Shown here: piece after piece, positions 25,526-34,108 of the stretch | Position numbering within the stretch: the first letter of the stretch is position 1 | Layout of the letters: the number at the start of each line of letters is the position of its first letter | NCBI GenBank assembly: GCA_027035765.1 | Contig: JALVUD010000024.1 | Coordinates: 39,543-103,542, forward strand | DNA: 64,000 nucleotides | Direction of reading: 5' to 3' | DNA from: Campylobacteraceae bacterium | Lineage (GTDB): Bacteria; Campylobacterota; Campylobacteria; Campylobacterales; Sulfurovaceae | Program-made: the position numbers and the translations under genes | Notes under the pieces: generated by a model | Seen by the model: the letters and a program-made list of their open reading frames with translations, nothing else | What the model was told of the DNA's origin: nothing | The model's database searches: none

Positions 25526-27102
25526 CGCCACTCCTTGGGCAGCCGCACCTGCGAATCGGCAAGCATTTTGCTCCAGTAGCCCCGCTCTTTGAGGTGGCGT
25601 ACCGTCTCTTCGGAGAGGTAGCGTCCGCCCCGGGCGATCTGCCAGCCGCCGCCGAGGGCCTTGTAGAGCAGCGCCGCCTGGGTCGCCAGATTCCCCTGCA
25701 GGCGGGCATATTGATCCTGGTAGCGGGTGAGCTTCTCCATGGAGTTGAGCAGGCGCTGATAGCTCACCAGTCCCTCTTTATACTGCTTTATGGAGAGGTT
25801 GAAGGCCCGGGCCGAAGCCCGGACCGCCGCTTGGCTCTCTTTGAGGTGATCGAGAGTGTAGCGGTAGCTCTCCAGGGCGTAGGAGACTTCGTGCACGGCC
25901 TTTAGAACCGCTTTGTTGTAGCGCACCAGGCTCTCTTCGAACCGGGCATCTTTGAGGCGGATGTTGTTACGGATACGGCCGTACTGCAGAATCTTCCAGG
26001 AGAAACTGGGACCGGCGACGACACTGATTCTGGAGAGGGAGAAGAGCGGATCGGGATTGACGTAGCTGATGCTCCCCAGCAGCGAGAAGCTGGGATAGAG
26101 ATCCGCCTCGGCGATCCCGATTTCGGCGCTGCGGGCATGGGCCTGGTATTCGGCGAAGCGCACGTCGGGACGTCGGGTGATGAGTTCGGCGTCGATGGGG
26201 CGGCGGGGATCGAAGCGGGGATGGGGGATCAGGGAGACGCCGAAGAGATCGGTATCGGCTTCTTTAAGCTGCATCAAGCCGTTCTTATTGTTCACATAGC
26301 GGCTGAGGCGATCCCGGTATCGGCCCGGCAGATAGCGATCCACCGCTTCGGGTGTAAGCCCCAGGAGCATCGCCAGAGCGTTGCGGGCGCGGATTTGGGA
26401 GAGCTTCAGATCGTAGACTGCCCCCCGGGTGGCATGCAGCTGGGTCTGGGCCTGGCGCATATCCAGCTCGGAGACATTGCCGGAGTTGAACTGGATCCGG
26501 GTCACTTTGACCACGTATTCCTGGATGGCGATGTTGCGCCGGGCGTAGGCGAGGCGTTCCTGGGCCGTGCGGTAGGCGATGTAGTGGCGGGCCATCTCGG
26601 CGATGACCCGTACGAGAATGTCATCGTAGGAGGCCAGAGAGGCCATCAGATTGGCCTGAGCCGCTTCGGTCCCCCGGGCATATCTGCCCCAGAGGTCCAG
26701 CTCCCAGCCCAGATCGAAGCCGGCGGAGGAGACATTGCGGCTCGGCGTCCGGTCACTGTCGTTGACGGTGACGCTGCCCGAAAGCTGCTGCACCTGGGGA
26801 AAGGCCATCCCCCGGCTGATCCCCAGGGCCGCCCGCGCCTGCAGGATCCGCAGTCCGGCGCTTTGAAGGTCCAGGTTCTGTTTCCAGGCCAGCCGGACCA
26901 GACGATCGAGATTGGGATCGCCGTAGATGCGCCACCAATCGGCCAAGTGCGGATCCTTCCGGTGGCGCTTCCGCGCCCATCGTGCCGGCAATTTCGCCTG
27001 CCCCGGACCGGCAAAGTCCGGACCGACCGCCGCGCAACCGGCCAGCAGCACTCCACCGCCTCCCAGCAGACTCCATCGCAGAAATTCCCGTCGGCTCTTC
27101 AT
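25522..27102 (-). CDS. NodT/OprM-type outer-membrane efflux lipoprotein with Tat-like signal
   Basis: A 526-residue TolC-family factor. The mature part begins 'CAAVGPDFAGPG' as in OprM/NodT lipoproteins and contains two OEP repeats ('WWRIYGDPNLDRLVRLAWKQ', 'LLGLTPEAVDRYLPG', 'ELITRRPDVRFAEYQAHA'). The signal peptide holds a twin-arginine motif, SRREFLR, directly before a Gly/Leu core and a lipobox (L-A-G-C at residue 23). This is unusual, as the family normally uses Sec. Start ATG (27100-27102) shares one base with the FUSC stop (TGATG) and has GGAG 9 nt upstream; longer in-frame starts exist but run inside the FUSC gene. It should form the outer-membrane channel of the adjacent pump. Confidence 0.9.
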   Translation of the reverse strand: MKSRREFLRWSLLGGGGVLLAGCAAVGPDFAGPGQAKLPARWARKRHRKDPHLADWWRIYGDPNLDRLVRLAWKQNLDLQSAGLRILQARAALGISRGMAFPQVQQLSGSVTVNDSDRTPSRNVSSAGFDLGWELDLWGRYARGTEAAQANLMASLASYDDILVRVIAEMARHYIAYRTAQERLAYARRNIAIQEYVVKVTRIQFNSGNVSELDMRQAQTQLHATRGAVYDLKLSQIRARNALAMLLGLTPEAVDRYLPGRYRDRLSRYVNNKNGLMQLKEADTDLFGVSLIPHPRFDPRRPIDAELITRRPDVRFAEYQAHARSAEIGIAEADLYPSFSLLGSISYVNPDPLFSLSRISVVAGPSFSWKILQYGRIRNNIRLKDARFEESLVRYNKAVLKAVHEVSYALESYRYTLDHLKESQAAVRASARAFNLSIKQYKEGLVSYQRLLNSMEKLTRYQDQYARLQGNLATQAALLYKALGGGWQIARGGRYLSEETVRHLKERGYWSKMLADSQVRLPKEWR

Positions 27103-29243
27103 CAAAAACGGCTCCATTTCAGTTGTTCCAATCCTGCTTTTCGTCGGGCGGCCTCCCCTTCGATCAGACTCTCGACGAGGCGCTTGCGCAGGGTGACGTA
27201 GCGGGCCAGATCCCCCAGGGATTGACGACCGACAGCCTGCCAATCGATACGGCGCAGTTTCGCATCCAGCTCCCGGCCCCTCTCAGCGGACAAACGGTGC
27301 GCTTTGTCCAGCTCCATTCCCCGCAGTTTTGAGAGAAAACTCCACACTTCCCTCTCCACGGCTTCAAACTCTCCCAAAAGCCCCCTTGAGTGCAATCGCC
27401 GACGCAACGGATCCAACAATGTGATGATTTCGGCGCTGAGCTGTGCCGACCGCAGATAACGCCCCAGGGCCTTCTCATCGAGCCGGTCAAAATAGTTTCG
27501 GTCCAGTTTCGAAGCCCAGAGCCTCATCTTGGCGGCGGTGACGGGAAGCTGGGCCAGGGCCCATCGCTGCCACACGCGCCAGGCCCTGTGCCCGGCTTCC
27601 ACCCCGCTCAAAGCACGGCTGAGCTCTCTGAAACGCCGTTCCACCCGCAGGAAGAGATCTTCGGGCCGGTTGGAAAAGGGCAGATAGTTGAAGATCAGCA
27701 GCAGCCCCAGAAAGAGATAAAAGAGCAGCAGAACCGTCACGAAAAGCTGCACACTGAAGACCGTGGTGTTGTCGATGAACTGAAAGACAAGCCCCAGACC
27801 GAAAAAGAGAGAGAGGGTCGCGGGAATGAAATAGTAGGCGGCAAACATATAGAGGAAAAAGTAGATCCCCAGCTCCCACCAGGTACTCAGCACGGGCAGG
27901 ACAAAGACATAGGTCAGGAAAGAGACCGCAAACGAGAGGCTGTAGATAAAGATCAACGCCATAGGATTGAGCGGCGTGAAGAGCACCAGCAGGCTGAGGG
28001 CGAAGGCCATGGCCGGGACCATGTAGCCCAGATCGGTGGGCATCAGATACCAAAACCCCAGTCCCGTCCAGAAGACCAGCATCCCCGTCAGTGTCGCTTT
28101 GAGATCTTCGGGATCTCCCCAGTGGAAACGGCGGGGAGTTTTGCGGCTCGCAGAGAAGATGTCGACGGGATCGGGGTCCGGAGAGAGGATCCGGGCCATC
28201 CGCTCCAGCAGCGTGCGCAGCCCCTCATGGAGACGCTGCAGCTCCTCGGCCAGACTCAGCATCTCGGCCCGCTCCAGCGCCGGCAGAGCCTCCAGCGCGT
28301 TTCGGGAGAGCTCCACAAAGCGGTGGGGCGGCATCTCGGGGGCAAAAGGCGCCTGCCAGAACCGTTCAAACTGCCCCATCATCTGTCCGATCTCCCGACG
28401 CAATAGTTCTGTCTCGGGGAAAAGCCGCTCCATCCGTTCCCGTGCCTTTCCCCAGCGCATCAGGGCCAGCATCCCCAGATGGCGGTCGATCCGGAGGATA
28501 GGCTCCCAGAGACTCTCCCAGCGATACCGGTCGAAAGCGATACCGCCGGGATACTCTGTGTCCCCTACCCGCAGGCTCCGTTCCAGCGCCCTTTCCGCCG
28601 CTTCCAGCTGCGGAAGTGTGGCTTCCGCCTCCTTTTCGCCCTGCTGCACCGCGTCGAAGGCGCTTTGCCAATGTCGGGCCAGTTCTGCGGCCTGTGCGAC
28701 CCGGCTCTGGGCCGACTTCTCCGGCCAGAGGTAGAGATTGAGCACGGCGTAGACGAAGATGCCGAAGGCGGTGGACCAGCTCCGATCCACCGCATAGATG
28801 AGCCGATCGTCCACATAGCCGTAGTTGTAGAGCAGCACCATTACCAGCAGCATGATCAGCCAGAAGCTCTTGTCCCCCAGCCAGGCGTAGTAGAGATAGA
28901 TGATCACGCCCCCGGCCAGGGTCAGTGCCAGGAAATAGAGGGTCGTATCCTGAGGGAAAAGAGCGAGAAAAAGCAGCCCCAGCAGTGCACCGATCACGGT
29001 ACCCACCACCCGCATCACCCCCTTGCCCAGGCTTTCGCGCAGCGGGCCGGCGGAGGCGATGACCATCACGGCCACCGGTCCCTGGTAGGGCTGGGACCAG
29101 TGCATCGCCATCGCCCCCAGATAGGAGAGCGTGATGGCCAAAGCCGTCTTGGCGGCGAAACGCACCCGTGGCGGCAGCGAAGGCAGCAGCGCCAGGAGCC
29201 CTCCCCCGCTTCCAGCGGTCCCGGCAAGCGCTGCCGTATTCAT
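27102..29243 (-). CDS. FUSC-family (AaeB/YccS-like) inner-membrane transporter
   Basis: 713 residues with the duplicated fusaric-acid-resistance architecture: a membrane block near 30-165 ('LAITLSYLGAMAMHWSQPYQ', 'GTVIGALLGLLFLALFP'), a cytoplasmic helical region (about 165-345), a second membrane block (about 350-500: 'GLGFWYLMPTDLGYMVPAMA', 'FGLGLVFQFIDNTTVFSVQL'), and a C-terminal helical region. The family exports aromatic carboxylic acids and similar compounds with an AaeA-type adaptor. Start ATG at 29241-29243 follows AGGGAGGGG and overlaps the ion-channel stop as ATGA. Downstream it couples to the outer-membrane lipoprotein. Confidence 0.9.
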   Translation of the reverse strand: MNTAALAGTAGSGGGLLALLPSLPPRVRFAAKTALAITLSYLGAMAMHWSQPYQGPVAVMVIASAGPLRESLGKGVMRVVGTVIGALLGLLFLALFPQDTTLYFLALTLAGGVIIYLYYAWLGDKSFWLIMLLVMVLLYNYGYVDDRLIYAVDRSWSTAFGIFVYAVLNLYLWPEKSAQSRVAQAAELARHWQSAFDAVQQGEKEAEATLPQLEAAERALERSLRVGDTEYPGGIAFDRYRWESLWEPILRIDRHLGMLALMRWGKARERMERLFPETELLRREIGQMMGQFERFWQAPFAPEMPPHRFVELSRNALEALPALERAEMLSLAEELQRLHEGLRTLLERMARILSPDPDPVDIFSASRKTPRRFHWGDPEDLKATLTGMLVFWTGLGFWYLMPTDLGYMVPAMAFALSLLVLFTPLNPMALIFIYSLSFAVSFLTYVFVLPVLSTWWELGIYFFLYMFAAYYFIPATLSLFFGLGLVFQFIDNTTVFSVQLFVTVLLLFYLFLGLLLIFNYLPFSNRPEDLFLRVERRFRELSRALSGVEAGHRAWRVWQRWALAQLPVTAAKMRLWASKLDRNYFDRLDEKALGRYLRSAQLSAEIITLLDPLRRRLHSRGLLGEFEAVEREVWSFLSKLRGMELDKAHRLSAERGRELDAKLRRIDWQAVGRQSLGDLARYVTLRKRLVESLIEGEAARRKAGLEQLKWSRF

Positions 29244-29917
29244 TTCCCCTCCCTGTGCCCTGAGTGTTCCCGTCCCCGGTTGATGAGGCTGGAGACGAAA
29301 ATCGCCATATAGAAGACCCCGGTCACCGCCTCCATGTAGGCCAGAAATTCCGCCACGTGATCGGCCGGGGAGATATCCCCGTACCCCAGCGTGGTCAGGG
29401 TGACGAAGCTGTAGTAGGCCATCCGGGAAAAGAGCGTCCGCCAACCGTTCATTTCGATCCCGTGAAAAGCCGAGGGGTCGAAGGTCAGCAGCATCAGATA
29501 GAGGATCGTCCAGATAAGTCCGATCAGGAGATAGAGGGAGAGGGAGCCGATGATTTTGTTGGCATCCACCCTCCCCTCGAAGAGGATCTGCCGGACCGAA
29601 AGCTTGAATGCACTGACGAAAATCAGCAGAAAGGTTACCAGGATCAACAGGGCAGTAATCCGCCCGGGATAGAATCGCCACAACAGCGTCAGCCCCCCGA
29701 GAATCACCACCAGGGTATAGGCAATCCGCCGGATGGAGACCTCATAGCGCAGGCTCTTGATCCCCACAATGAGCATCAGCAGGCTCACCAGGGAGAAGAG
29801 ATCCTCCCCGAGACTGCCGGGAAAATCATCGGCGACGGCACTGCTGAAGAGGATGACCACCAGGGCGATCAGAAGATAGAGGAAATTGTTTCGGGTATCA
29901 ATCTGCCGCAGTGTCAT
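29240..29917 (-). CDS. Two-pore-motif-type potassium channel family protein (Ion_trans_2)
   Basis: 225 residues with about six membrane helices, a pore helix and a K+-channel selectivity filter 'YYSFVTLTTLGYGDISPADH' (the TxGYGD core). It has no cytoplasmic RCK/TrkA domain, so regulation is not obvious. ATG at 29915-29917 follows GAGG; an in-frame TTG 13 codons upstream lacks an SD. It is the first gene of the efflux operon and overlaps the FUSC start by 4 bp, which is an unusual partnership. It should let K+ (or a related cation) cross the inner membrane. Confidence 0.88.
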   Translation of the reverse strand: MTLRQIDTRNNFLYLLIALVVILFSSAVADDFPGSLGEDLFSLVSLLMLIVGIKSLRYEVSIRRIAYTLVVILGGLTLLWRFYPGRITALLILVTFLLIFVSAFKLSVRQILFEGRVDANKIIGSLSLYLLIGLIWTILYLMLLTFDPSAFHGIEMNGWRTLFSRMAYYSFVTLTTLGYGDISPADHVAEFLAYMEAVTGVFYMAIFVSSLINRGREHSGHREGK

Positions 29918-30085
29918 TCGCTGCCTCGTAAACGATGAAAATTTTGCCGAATCCAAGTCGCCGACAGCCGGTTAACCGGTCTGATGCGATGATGCATACT
30001 CTCTGGATTCTATTAGGAAATATTATATCCAAAGCCCCTTGAACTCTCGGAAAGACCGAACGGATACCCTCTCGTCATCATCTAG

Positions 30086-30664
30086 CTACTTTACCGGTCT
30101 GACCAACCTCCCCATCTCGGAAAGGAACGCTTCGATCTGCTCCCCGGTCCCCCGGATTGTGTAGCCGAACTCTACGCTGTCGAAGTTTCGATCCAGGACT
30201 TTGATTCCGAGTTCCTTGAGCCAATAGTCGATCTGACGCTGATGGAGATAAGGACTTCGGAAGATGAAGGTCCGCTCTTTTCGGTACGGGATCAGCGTCG
30301 CCGACTCCACGGCGGCACGGGCGGCGCTTCCATAGGCCCTGGCCATCCCGCCGGTCCCCAGTTTGATCCCGCCGAAATAACGCACCGTCAAAAGCGCACA
30401 CTCCACCAGTTCGGCCCCCCGCAGTACGTTGAGCGTAGGGATCCCGGCACAGCCTCTGGGCTCTCCGTCGTCGCTGCTCCCCTCGACACTCTGTTGATAT
30501 TCGTTAATATATCTAAAAGCGTAGACGATATGATTGGCCTTTGGATGCTCGTTACGGAGTCGTTGAAGTTCGGTCTCGAAGAGCGAATAGGGAACGAGGT
30601 AGCTGAGGAATTTGGAACGTTTCTCAACGGTTTCGATAAAGACGGTTTCACGGATCGTAAACAC
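30086..30664 (-). CDS. yigZ: YigZ/IMPACT family protein
   Basis: 192 residues. The N-terminal UPF0029/IMPACT domain shows 'EKRSKFLSYLVPYS', 'HPKANHIVYAFR' and 'SSDDGEPRGCAGIPTLNVLR' (the highly conserved DDGEP-GTAG-like loop), then 'LLTVRYFGGIKLGTGGMARA'. The C-terminal DUF1949-like half has a ferredoxin-like pattern. The family relates to translation or stress regulation, but the bacterial role is not settled. The start is a GTG (30662-30664) with GAGGAG 6-7 nt upstream. It stands alone between gaps of 170 and 280 bp. Confidence 0.92.
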   Translation of the reverse strand: MFTIRETVFIETVEKRSKFLSYLVPYSLFETELQRLRNEHPKANHIVYAFRYINEYQQSVEGSSDDGEPRGCAGIPTLNVLRGAELVECALLTVRYFGGIKLGTGGMARAYGSAARAAVESATLIPYRKERTFIFRSPYLHQRQIDYWLKELGIKVLDRNFDSVEFGYTIRGTGEQIEAFLSEMGRLVRPVK

Positions 30665-30751
30665 TGAGACTCCTCGGTTAATGGGCTTTATGGGACGATC
30701 GTTTCAGTTGAGAAAATATTCTATCGTATGAAGGGCTTGTCAGAAAAGGAG

Positions 30752-30801
30752 GCGGGACTTCAGTCCCGCAAAGTTTCGTAGCGTGGGATTGCTATCCCAC
30801 G
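30752..30801. repeat. Pair of G/C hairpins, REP-like
   Basis: GCGGGACT-TC-AGTCCCGC (30752-30769) and CGTGGGA-TTGCTA-TCCCACG (30782-30801) lie 12 bp apart between yigZ and metE. Neither is followed by a T-run, so I read them as dispersed palindromes related in style to those at 3928 and 56103. Confidence 0.65.
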
Positions 30802-30822
30802 AAACAGCGAGGACCGGGATTC

Positions 30823-30915
30823 GTCATTTCGGCTAAAGCCAAAATCCAGGAGGAAGGTGCCTGCATCGATTTTCAGGAAACCCTATCTCCGGACCCCGGA
30901 TCAGGTCCGAGGTGA
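30823..30915. repeat. Dispersed inverted repeat, copy 2 (diverged)
   Basis: GTCATTTCGGCTAAAGCC... (30823-30850) and ...CCCCGGATCAGGTCCGAGG (30888-30915) match the two facing units of the 3815-3892 repeat, with more substitutions. It fills the gap downstream of metE. Confidence 0.6.
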
Positions 30916-30940
30916 TAAACAGACAATCCACCGCGGACTG

Positions 30941-33250
30941 TCACGCCTCACCGATCCCCAGCTCTTCACGCACCGCTTTGACCGCCTGAACCATATTGTC
31001 CAGGCTCGCCTCGACCTCCGGCCAGCCCCGGGTCTTGAGACCGCAGTCGGGGTTGATCCAGAGCTGTCGGGCCGGCAGGACATCCAGCAGGGCGTGGATC
31101 TGAGAGCGCATCTCCTCCACCGAAGGGACACGAGGCGAGTGGATGTCGTAGACGCCGGGGCCAATCTCCATCTCGTAGCCACGCTCTTTGAAGATTCGCA
31201 GCAAGACGTTGCCGCTGCGGGCGGTTTCGATGCTGATGACGTCGGCATCCATTGCCTCGATGGTGTCGATGATGTCGTTGAACTCGCTGTAGCACATGTG
31301 GGTGTGGATCTGGGTCTCGGGCCGGGCCACGTTGGTAGTGATCCAGAAGCTCTCCAGGGCGAAGCGCTCGTAGTCCGGGCGCTTGGCGGCCCGCAGAGGA
31401 TAGCCCTCCTTGAAGGCCGCTTCGTCCACCTGGATCATCCCGATGCCGGCCTTTTGCAGATCGTCCACCTCGTCCCGGATCGCCAAGGCGATCTGATAGC
31501 AGGTCTCGGCTCGGGGCTGATCGTCCCGGACGAAGGACCAGTTGAGGATCGTCACGGGACCGGTCAGCATCCCCTTCATGGGCCGATCGGTCAGGCTCTG
31601 GGCATAGGTGGACCAGCGCACGGTCATCGGCTCGGGGCGGCTGACGTCGCCGTAGATCAAGGGCGGTTTGACGCAGCGGCTGCCGTAGCTCTGGACCCAG
31701 CCGTTTTCGCTGAAGGCTACGCCCGAGAGCTGCTCGCCGAAATACTCCACCATATCGTTACGCTCGAACTCGCCGTGGACCAGCACCTCCAGGTCGATAC
31801 GCTCCTGAAACTCCACACAGGACTTGATCTGCTCCTCGATGTAGCGCTCATACTCCTCCTGGGTGATTTCGCCCCGCTTGTAGCGCCGGCGGACCTGACG
31901 CAGCTCCGGCGTCTGGGGGAAGCTGCCGATGGTGGTGGTGGCCAGGGGCAGGTAGCCGAAGCGCTCGTGCTGCTTGAGGATCCGTTCTTTGAAGGGGATG
32001 TCCCGTTTGCTTCGCAGGGCATCCAGAGAAGCCATCCGCTCCCGCACCGCCGGATCGGTGACGGCACTGTCGCTGCGCCGGGCGGCCAGGGCCTCGCGGG
32101 AAGCCTCCAGAGCCTCGCGCTGGGTTTCGCTGAGTTTCTCACCCCTAAAAAGCGCATCGAGAAGATCCAGCTCCTCCAACCGCTCCGTGGCAAAGGCCAG
32201 ATAGCTGCGGACTTTGGAATCCATCTTCTCCTCGTAACGCAGGGTAAAGGGGATATGCAGTAACGAACACGACGGAGCCAGAATCAGTTTCTCGGCCGGA
32301 ACGGTTGCGGCGATCTCGTCGAGCAGGCGCTTTCTCGCGTCCAGGTCGGTCCGCCAGATGTTGCGTCCGTCGATCACGCCGGCGATGAGCTCCTTGCCCG
32401 ACTGGGCGATACTTGTCAGCACCTCCTGGTTGCGCCCCTCGTCATAGAGAAAGTCGAGCCCGATCCCGGCGATAGGGGTCTGCGTCAAAATACGGGCCGC
32501 TTCGACAGCATGGTCGAAGTAGCTCACCACATAGAGGCGTATTTTGGGGCTGATTTGTGCCAGACGTTCATAGGCGTTACGGATAAGCAGTCCGAACTGC
32601 GGTGCTTCATCGGTGACAAAAACAGGCTCTTCCATCTGAATGATCACTTCGTTGTCCAGATCGCTCAACTGCCGCAGAAGCTCCTCGTAGAGCGGGAGAA
32701 TCCGGTCGAAGAGTCCGATAGCGTTTTGATCGGGGGAGTCGGGGCGTTTGGCGTTGGCCAGGAAGGTCAGGGGCCCGATGAGATTGATCTTGGGGGCGGC
32801 GATGCCTGCGGCTTTGGCCTCGGCGTAGCGCTCTTGGATACCCGAGGCATCCACCCTCCCTTTCAGATCGGCGCTGAGTTCGGGAACGATGTAGTGGTAG
32901 TTGGTGTTGAACCATTTGGTCATCTCCATGGCCGGGCGCTGCTCATCTCCCCGGGCCATGGCGAAATAGCGTGCCACGGAATCCTCGATGGAGCGAAAGC
33001 GCTCGGGCTCCAGCCCCAGCGTCGCCACCATATCCAGGGTCTGGTCGTACCAGCTGAAATCGTTACAGCTCACGGCGTCGATACCGGCTTTTTTCTGATA
33101 CTCCCAGTGGCGCTTGCGCAGCTCGGCGCTCGTCTTCTCCAGCTCTGCCAGGGGGATCTCTCCTCTCCAGTATTTCTCCAGGGCGAATTTGAGCTCACGC
33201 TTTTCGCCGATACGGCCGAAGCCGATGTTCCAGGTTTGGATCTTGGACAT
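30941..33250 (-). CDS. metE: Cobalamin-independent methionine synthase
   Basis: MetE transfers a methyl group from methyl-tetrahydropteroyl-triglutamate to homocysteine. The 769-residue protein has both barrels. The C-terminal zinc ligands are visible: 'IHTHMCYSEFND' (His and Cys), 'DADVISIETARSG' (Glu) and 'LWINPDCGLKTRGW' (Cys). The N-terminal 'WNIGFGRIGEKRELKFALEK' is also typical. ATG at 33248-33250 follows AAGGA; an in-frame upstream ATG eight codons earlier has no SD and is rejected. Monocistronic, flanked by repeat-filled gaps. No B12 riboswitch is apparent upstream. Confidence 0.97.
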   Translation of the reverse strand: MSKIQTWNIGFGRIGEKRELKFALEKYWRGEIPLAELEKTSAELRKRHWEYQKKAGIDAVSCNDFSWYDQTLDMVATLGLEPERFRSIEDSVARYFAMARGDEQRPAMEMTKWFNTNYHYIVPELSADLKGRVDASGIQERYAEAKAAGIAAPKINLIGPLTFLANAKRPDSPDQNAIGLFDRILPLYEELLRQLSDLDNEVIIQMEEPVFVTDEAPQFGLLIRNAYERLAQISPKIRLYVVSYFDHAVEAARILTQTPIAGIGLDFLYDEGRNQEVLTSIAQSGKELIAGVIDGRNIWRTDLDARKRLLDEIAATVPAEKLILAPSCSLLHIPFTLRYEEKMDSKVRSYLAFATERLEELDLLDALFRGEKLSETQREALEASREALAARRSDSAVTDPAVRERMASLDALRSKRDIPFKERILKQHERFGYLPLATTTIGSFPQTPELRQVRRRYKRGEITQEEYERYIEEQIKSCVEFQERIDLEVLVHGEFERNDMVEYFGEQLSGVAFSENGWVQSYGSRCVKPPLIYGDVSRPEPMTVRWSTYAQSLTDRPMKGMLTGPVTILNWSFVRDDQPRAETCYQIALAIRDEVDDLQKAGIGMIQVDEAAFKEGYPLRAAKRPDYERFALESFWITTNVARPETQIHTHMCYSEFNDIIDTIEAMDADVISIETARSGNVLLRIFKERGYEMEIGPGVYDIHSPRVPSVEEMRSQIHALLDVLPARQLWINPDCGLKTRGWPEVEASLDNMVQAVKAVREELGIGEA

Positions 33251-33331
33251 TCTCTTTCCTTGATATTTTTTCATATAAATCAGGCAAATAACGCACCTGA
33301 GGTGAAGCCACTGCCGGTTTTTCAGGGGGAC

Positions 33332-33447
33332 TCTGGACCTCGGATCGAGCCCGGGGTGACGAAGCCGCCGTCATCCTGAGCTTGACTCAGGATCCAGGGC
33401 ATCAAAGGGCTTTAAATCCCTGGATTCCGGGTCGTGCCCGGCATGAC
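33332..33447. repeat. Dispersed inverted repeat, copy 3 (three units)
   Basis: Three units: 33332-33360 (ending ATCGAGCCCGGGGTGAC), 33370-33399 (GTCATCCTGAGCTTGACTCA...), and its facing partner at about 33418-33446 (ending GGTCGTGCCCGGCATGAC). This is the most complete copy of the family in the window, upstream of metE. Confidence 0.75.
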
Positions 33448-33525
33448 GGAATAAAACTTTTCGAAGAACTGCTCTCGGAAACTTATATAAAGGCAATGGC
33501 AAACTTGAACCCAAATTTTGCAGTA

Positions 33526-33606
33526 GAAAGTGCATCAGATGCGTCGAGGCTTTGGACGGATCGCCCATGCCACCGATGATCGATGCAGATGGCGTGCCGG
33601 CTAATG
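33526..33606. repeat. Dispersed element shared with 58.9 kb
   Basis: GAAAGTGCATC, a variable spacer, then CGCCCATGCCACCGATGATC and GATGCAGATGGCGTGCCGGC. A diverged copy is at 58905-58979 with the same order. Differences between the copies fall mostly every third base on the minus-strand frame reading 'SIIGGxGD...MHF', as if the element was once coding. See findings. Confidence 0.6.
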
Positions 33607-33623
33607 CAAATGTCGGGTTGAAT

Positions 33624-34001
33624 CTAAGTCAAACTGATAAAGCAGAAAGAGAAAGAAAATGGAGGGGAAGTACCGGTTTTGGTCTTGAAATAGCGTCCCG
33701 GCGGAGTGAAGAAAAATTTGTACAGATGCCAGAGACGGCGGAATTTGCGTTTGAAAAGACAGTTGCAGTGGCAGGCTTTTTGTGCAAAACGGGTAGAGAC
33801 CAGGCTATAGAGCGTCGCAGATTCCCGAAGTTCGGGCGGGGGGCTTTCCGGAGATTCTCCTTCACTATCTCCTTCTCGCGCTGTGCCGCGATAATGCCGG
33901 CACAGCTCCACCTCTCTCTTTTGCTGACGGAGTGTTCCGCTCAGTGCGGCGATGGCGGTGAGGCGGAAATAGCGCCCTTTGAATCCCGGGATTCTTCTCA
34001 T
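33624..34001 (-). CDS. Doubtful orphan ORF, basic and Cys-containing
   Basis: A 125-codon frame in the otherwise gene-free gap 33251-34108. The product is basic ('FKGRYFRLTAIAALSGTLRQ', 'RKFRRLWHLYKFFFTPPGRY') with a Cys cluster (KACHCNCLF) and a Phe/Ser-rich end. Codon choice in the middle looks host-like. There is no good SD; TATAAT lies about 10 nt before the ATG. I know no family for it. It could be a real species-specific gene, a remnant, or chance. Confidence 0.3.
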   Translation of the reverse strand: MRRIPGFKGRYFRLTAIAALSGTLRQQKREVELCRHYRGTAREGDSEGESPESPPPELRESATLYSLVSTRFAQKACHCNCLFKRKFRRLWHLYKFFFTPPGRYFKTKTGTSPPFSFSFCFISLT

Positions 34002-34108
34002 AAACTGCATTATATCCAAAAAGGCATTTTTCTTCGAAATAGCAGAAAAAATGGATCTCCTTAAGTCAGATTTGACTATGATACATCCATTTACACCAAA
34101 GGATTCCT

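Noticed and set aside
27103..27243. 5' extension of the NodT-like gene
   Set aside because: It lies inside the FUSC gene in another frame and would bury the signal peptide; the TGATG overlap and SD fix the start at 27102.
33371..33568. Minus-strand 65-codon frame upstream of metE
   Set aside because: It runs through two repeat families and has no SD.
33552..34064. Plus-strand 170-codon frame in the 33.6-34.1 kb gap
   Set aside because: It starts inside a repeat and has no SD; the opposite frame has the more host-like codon pattern, though it too is doubtful.
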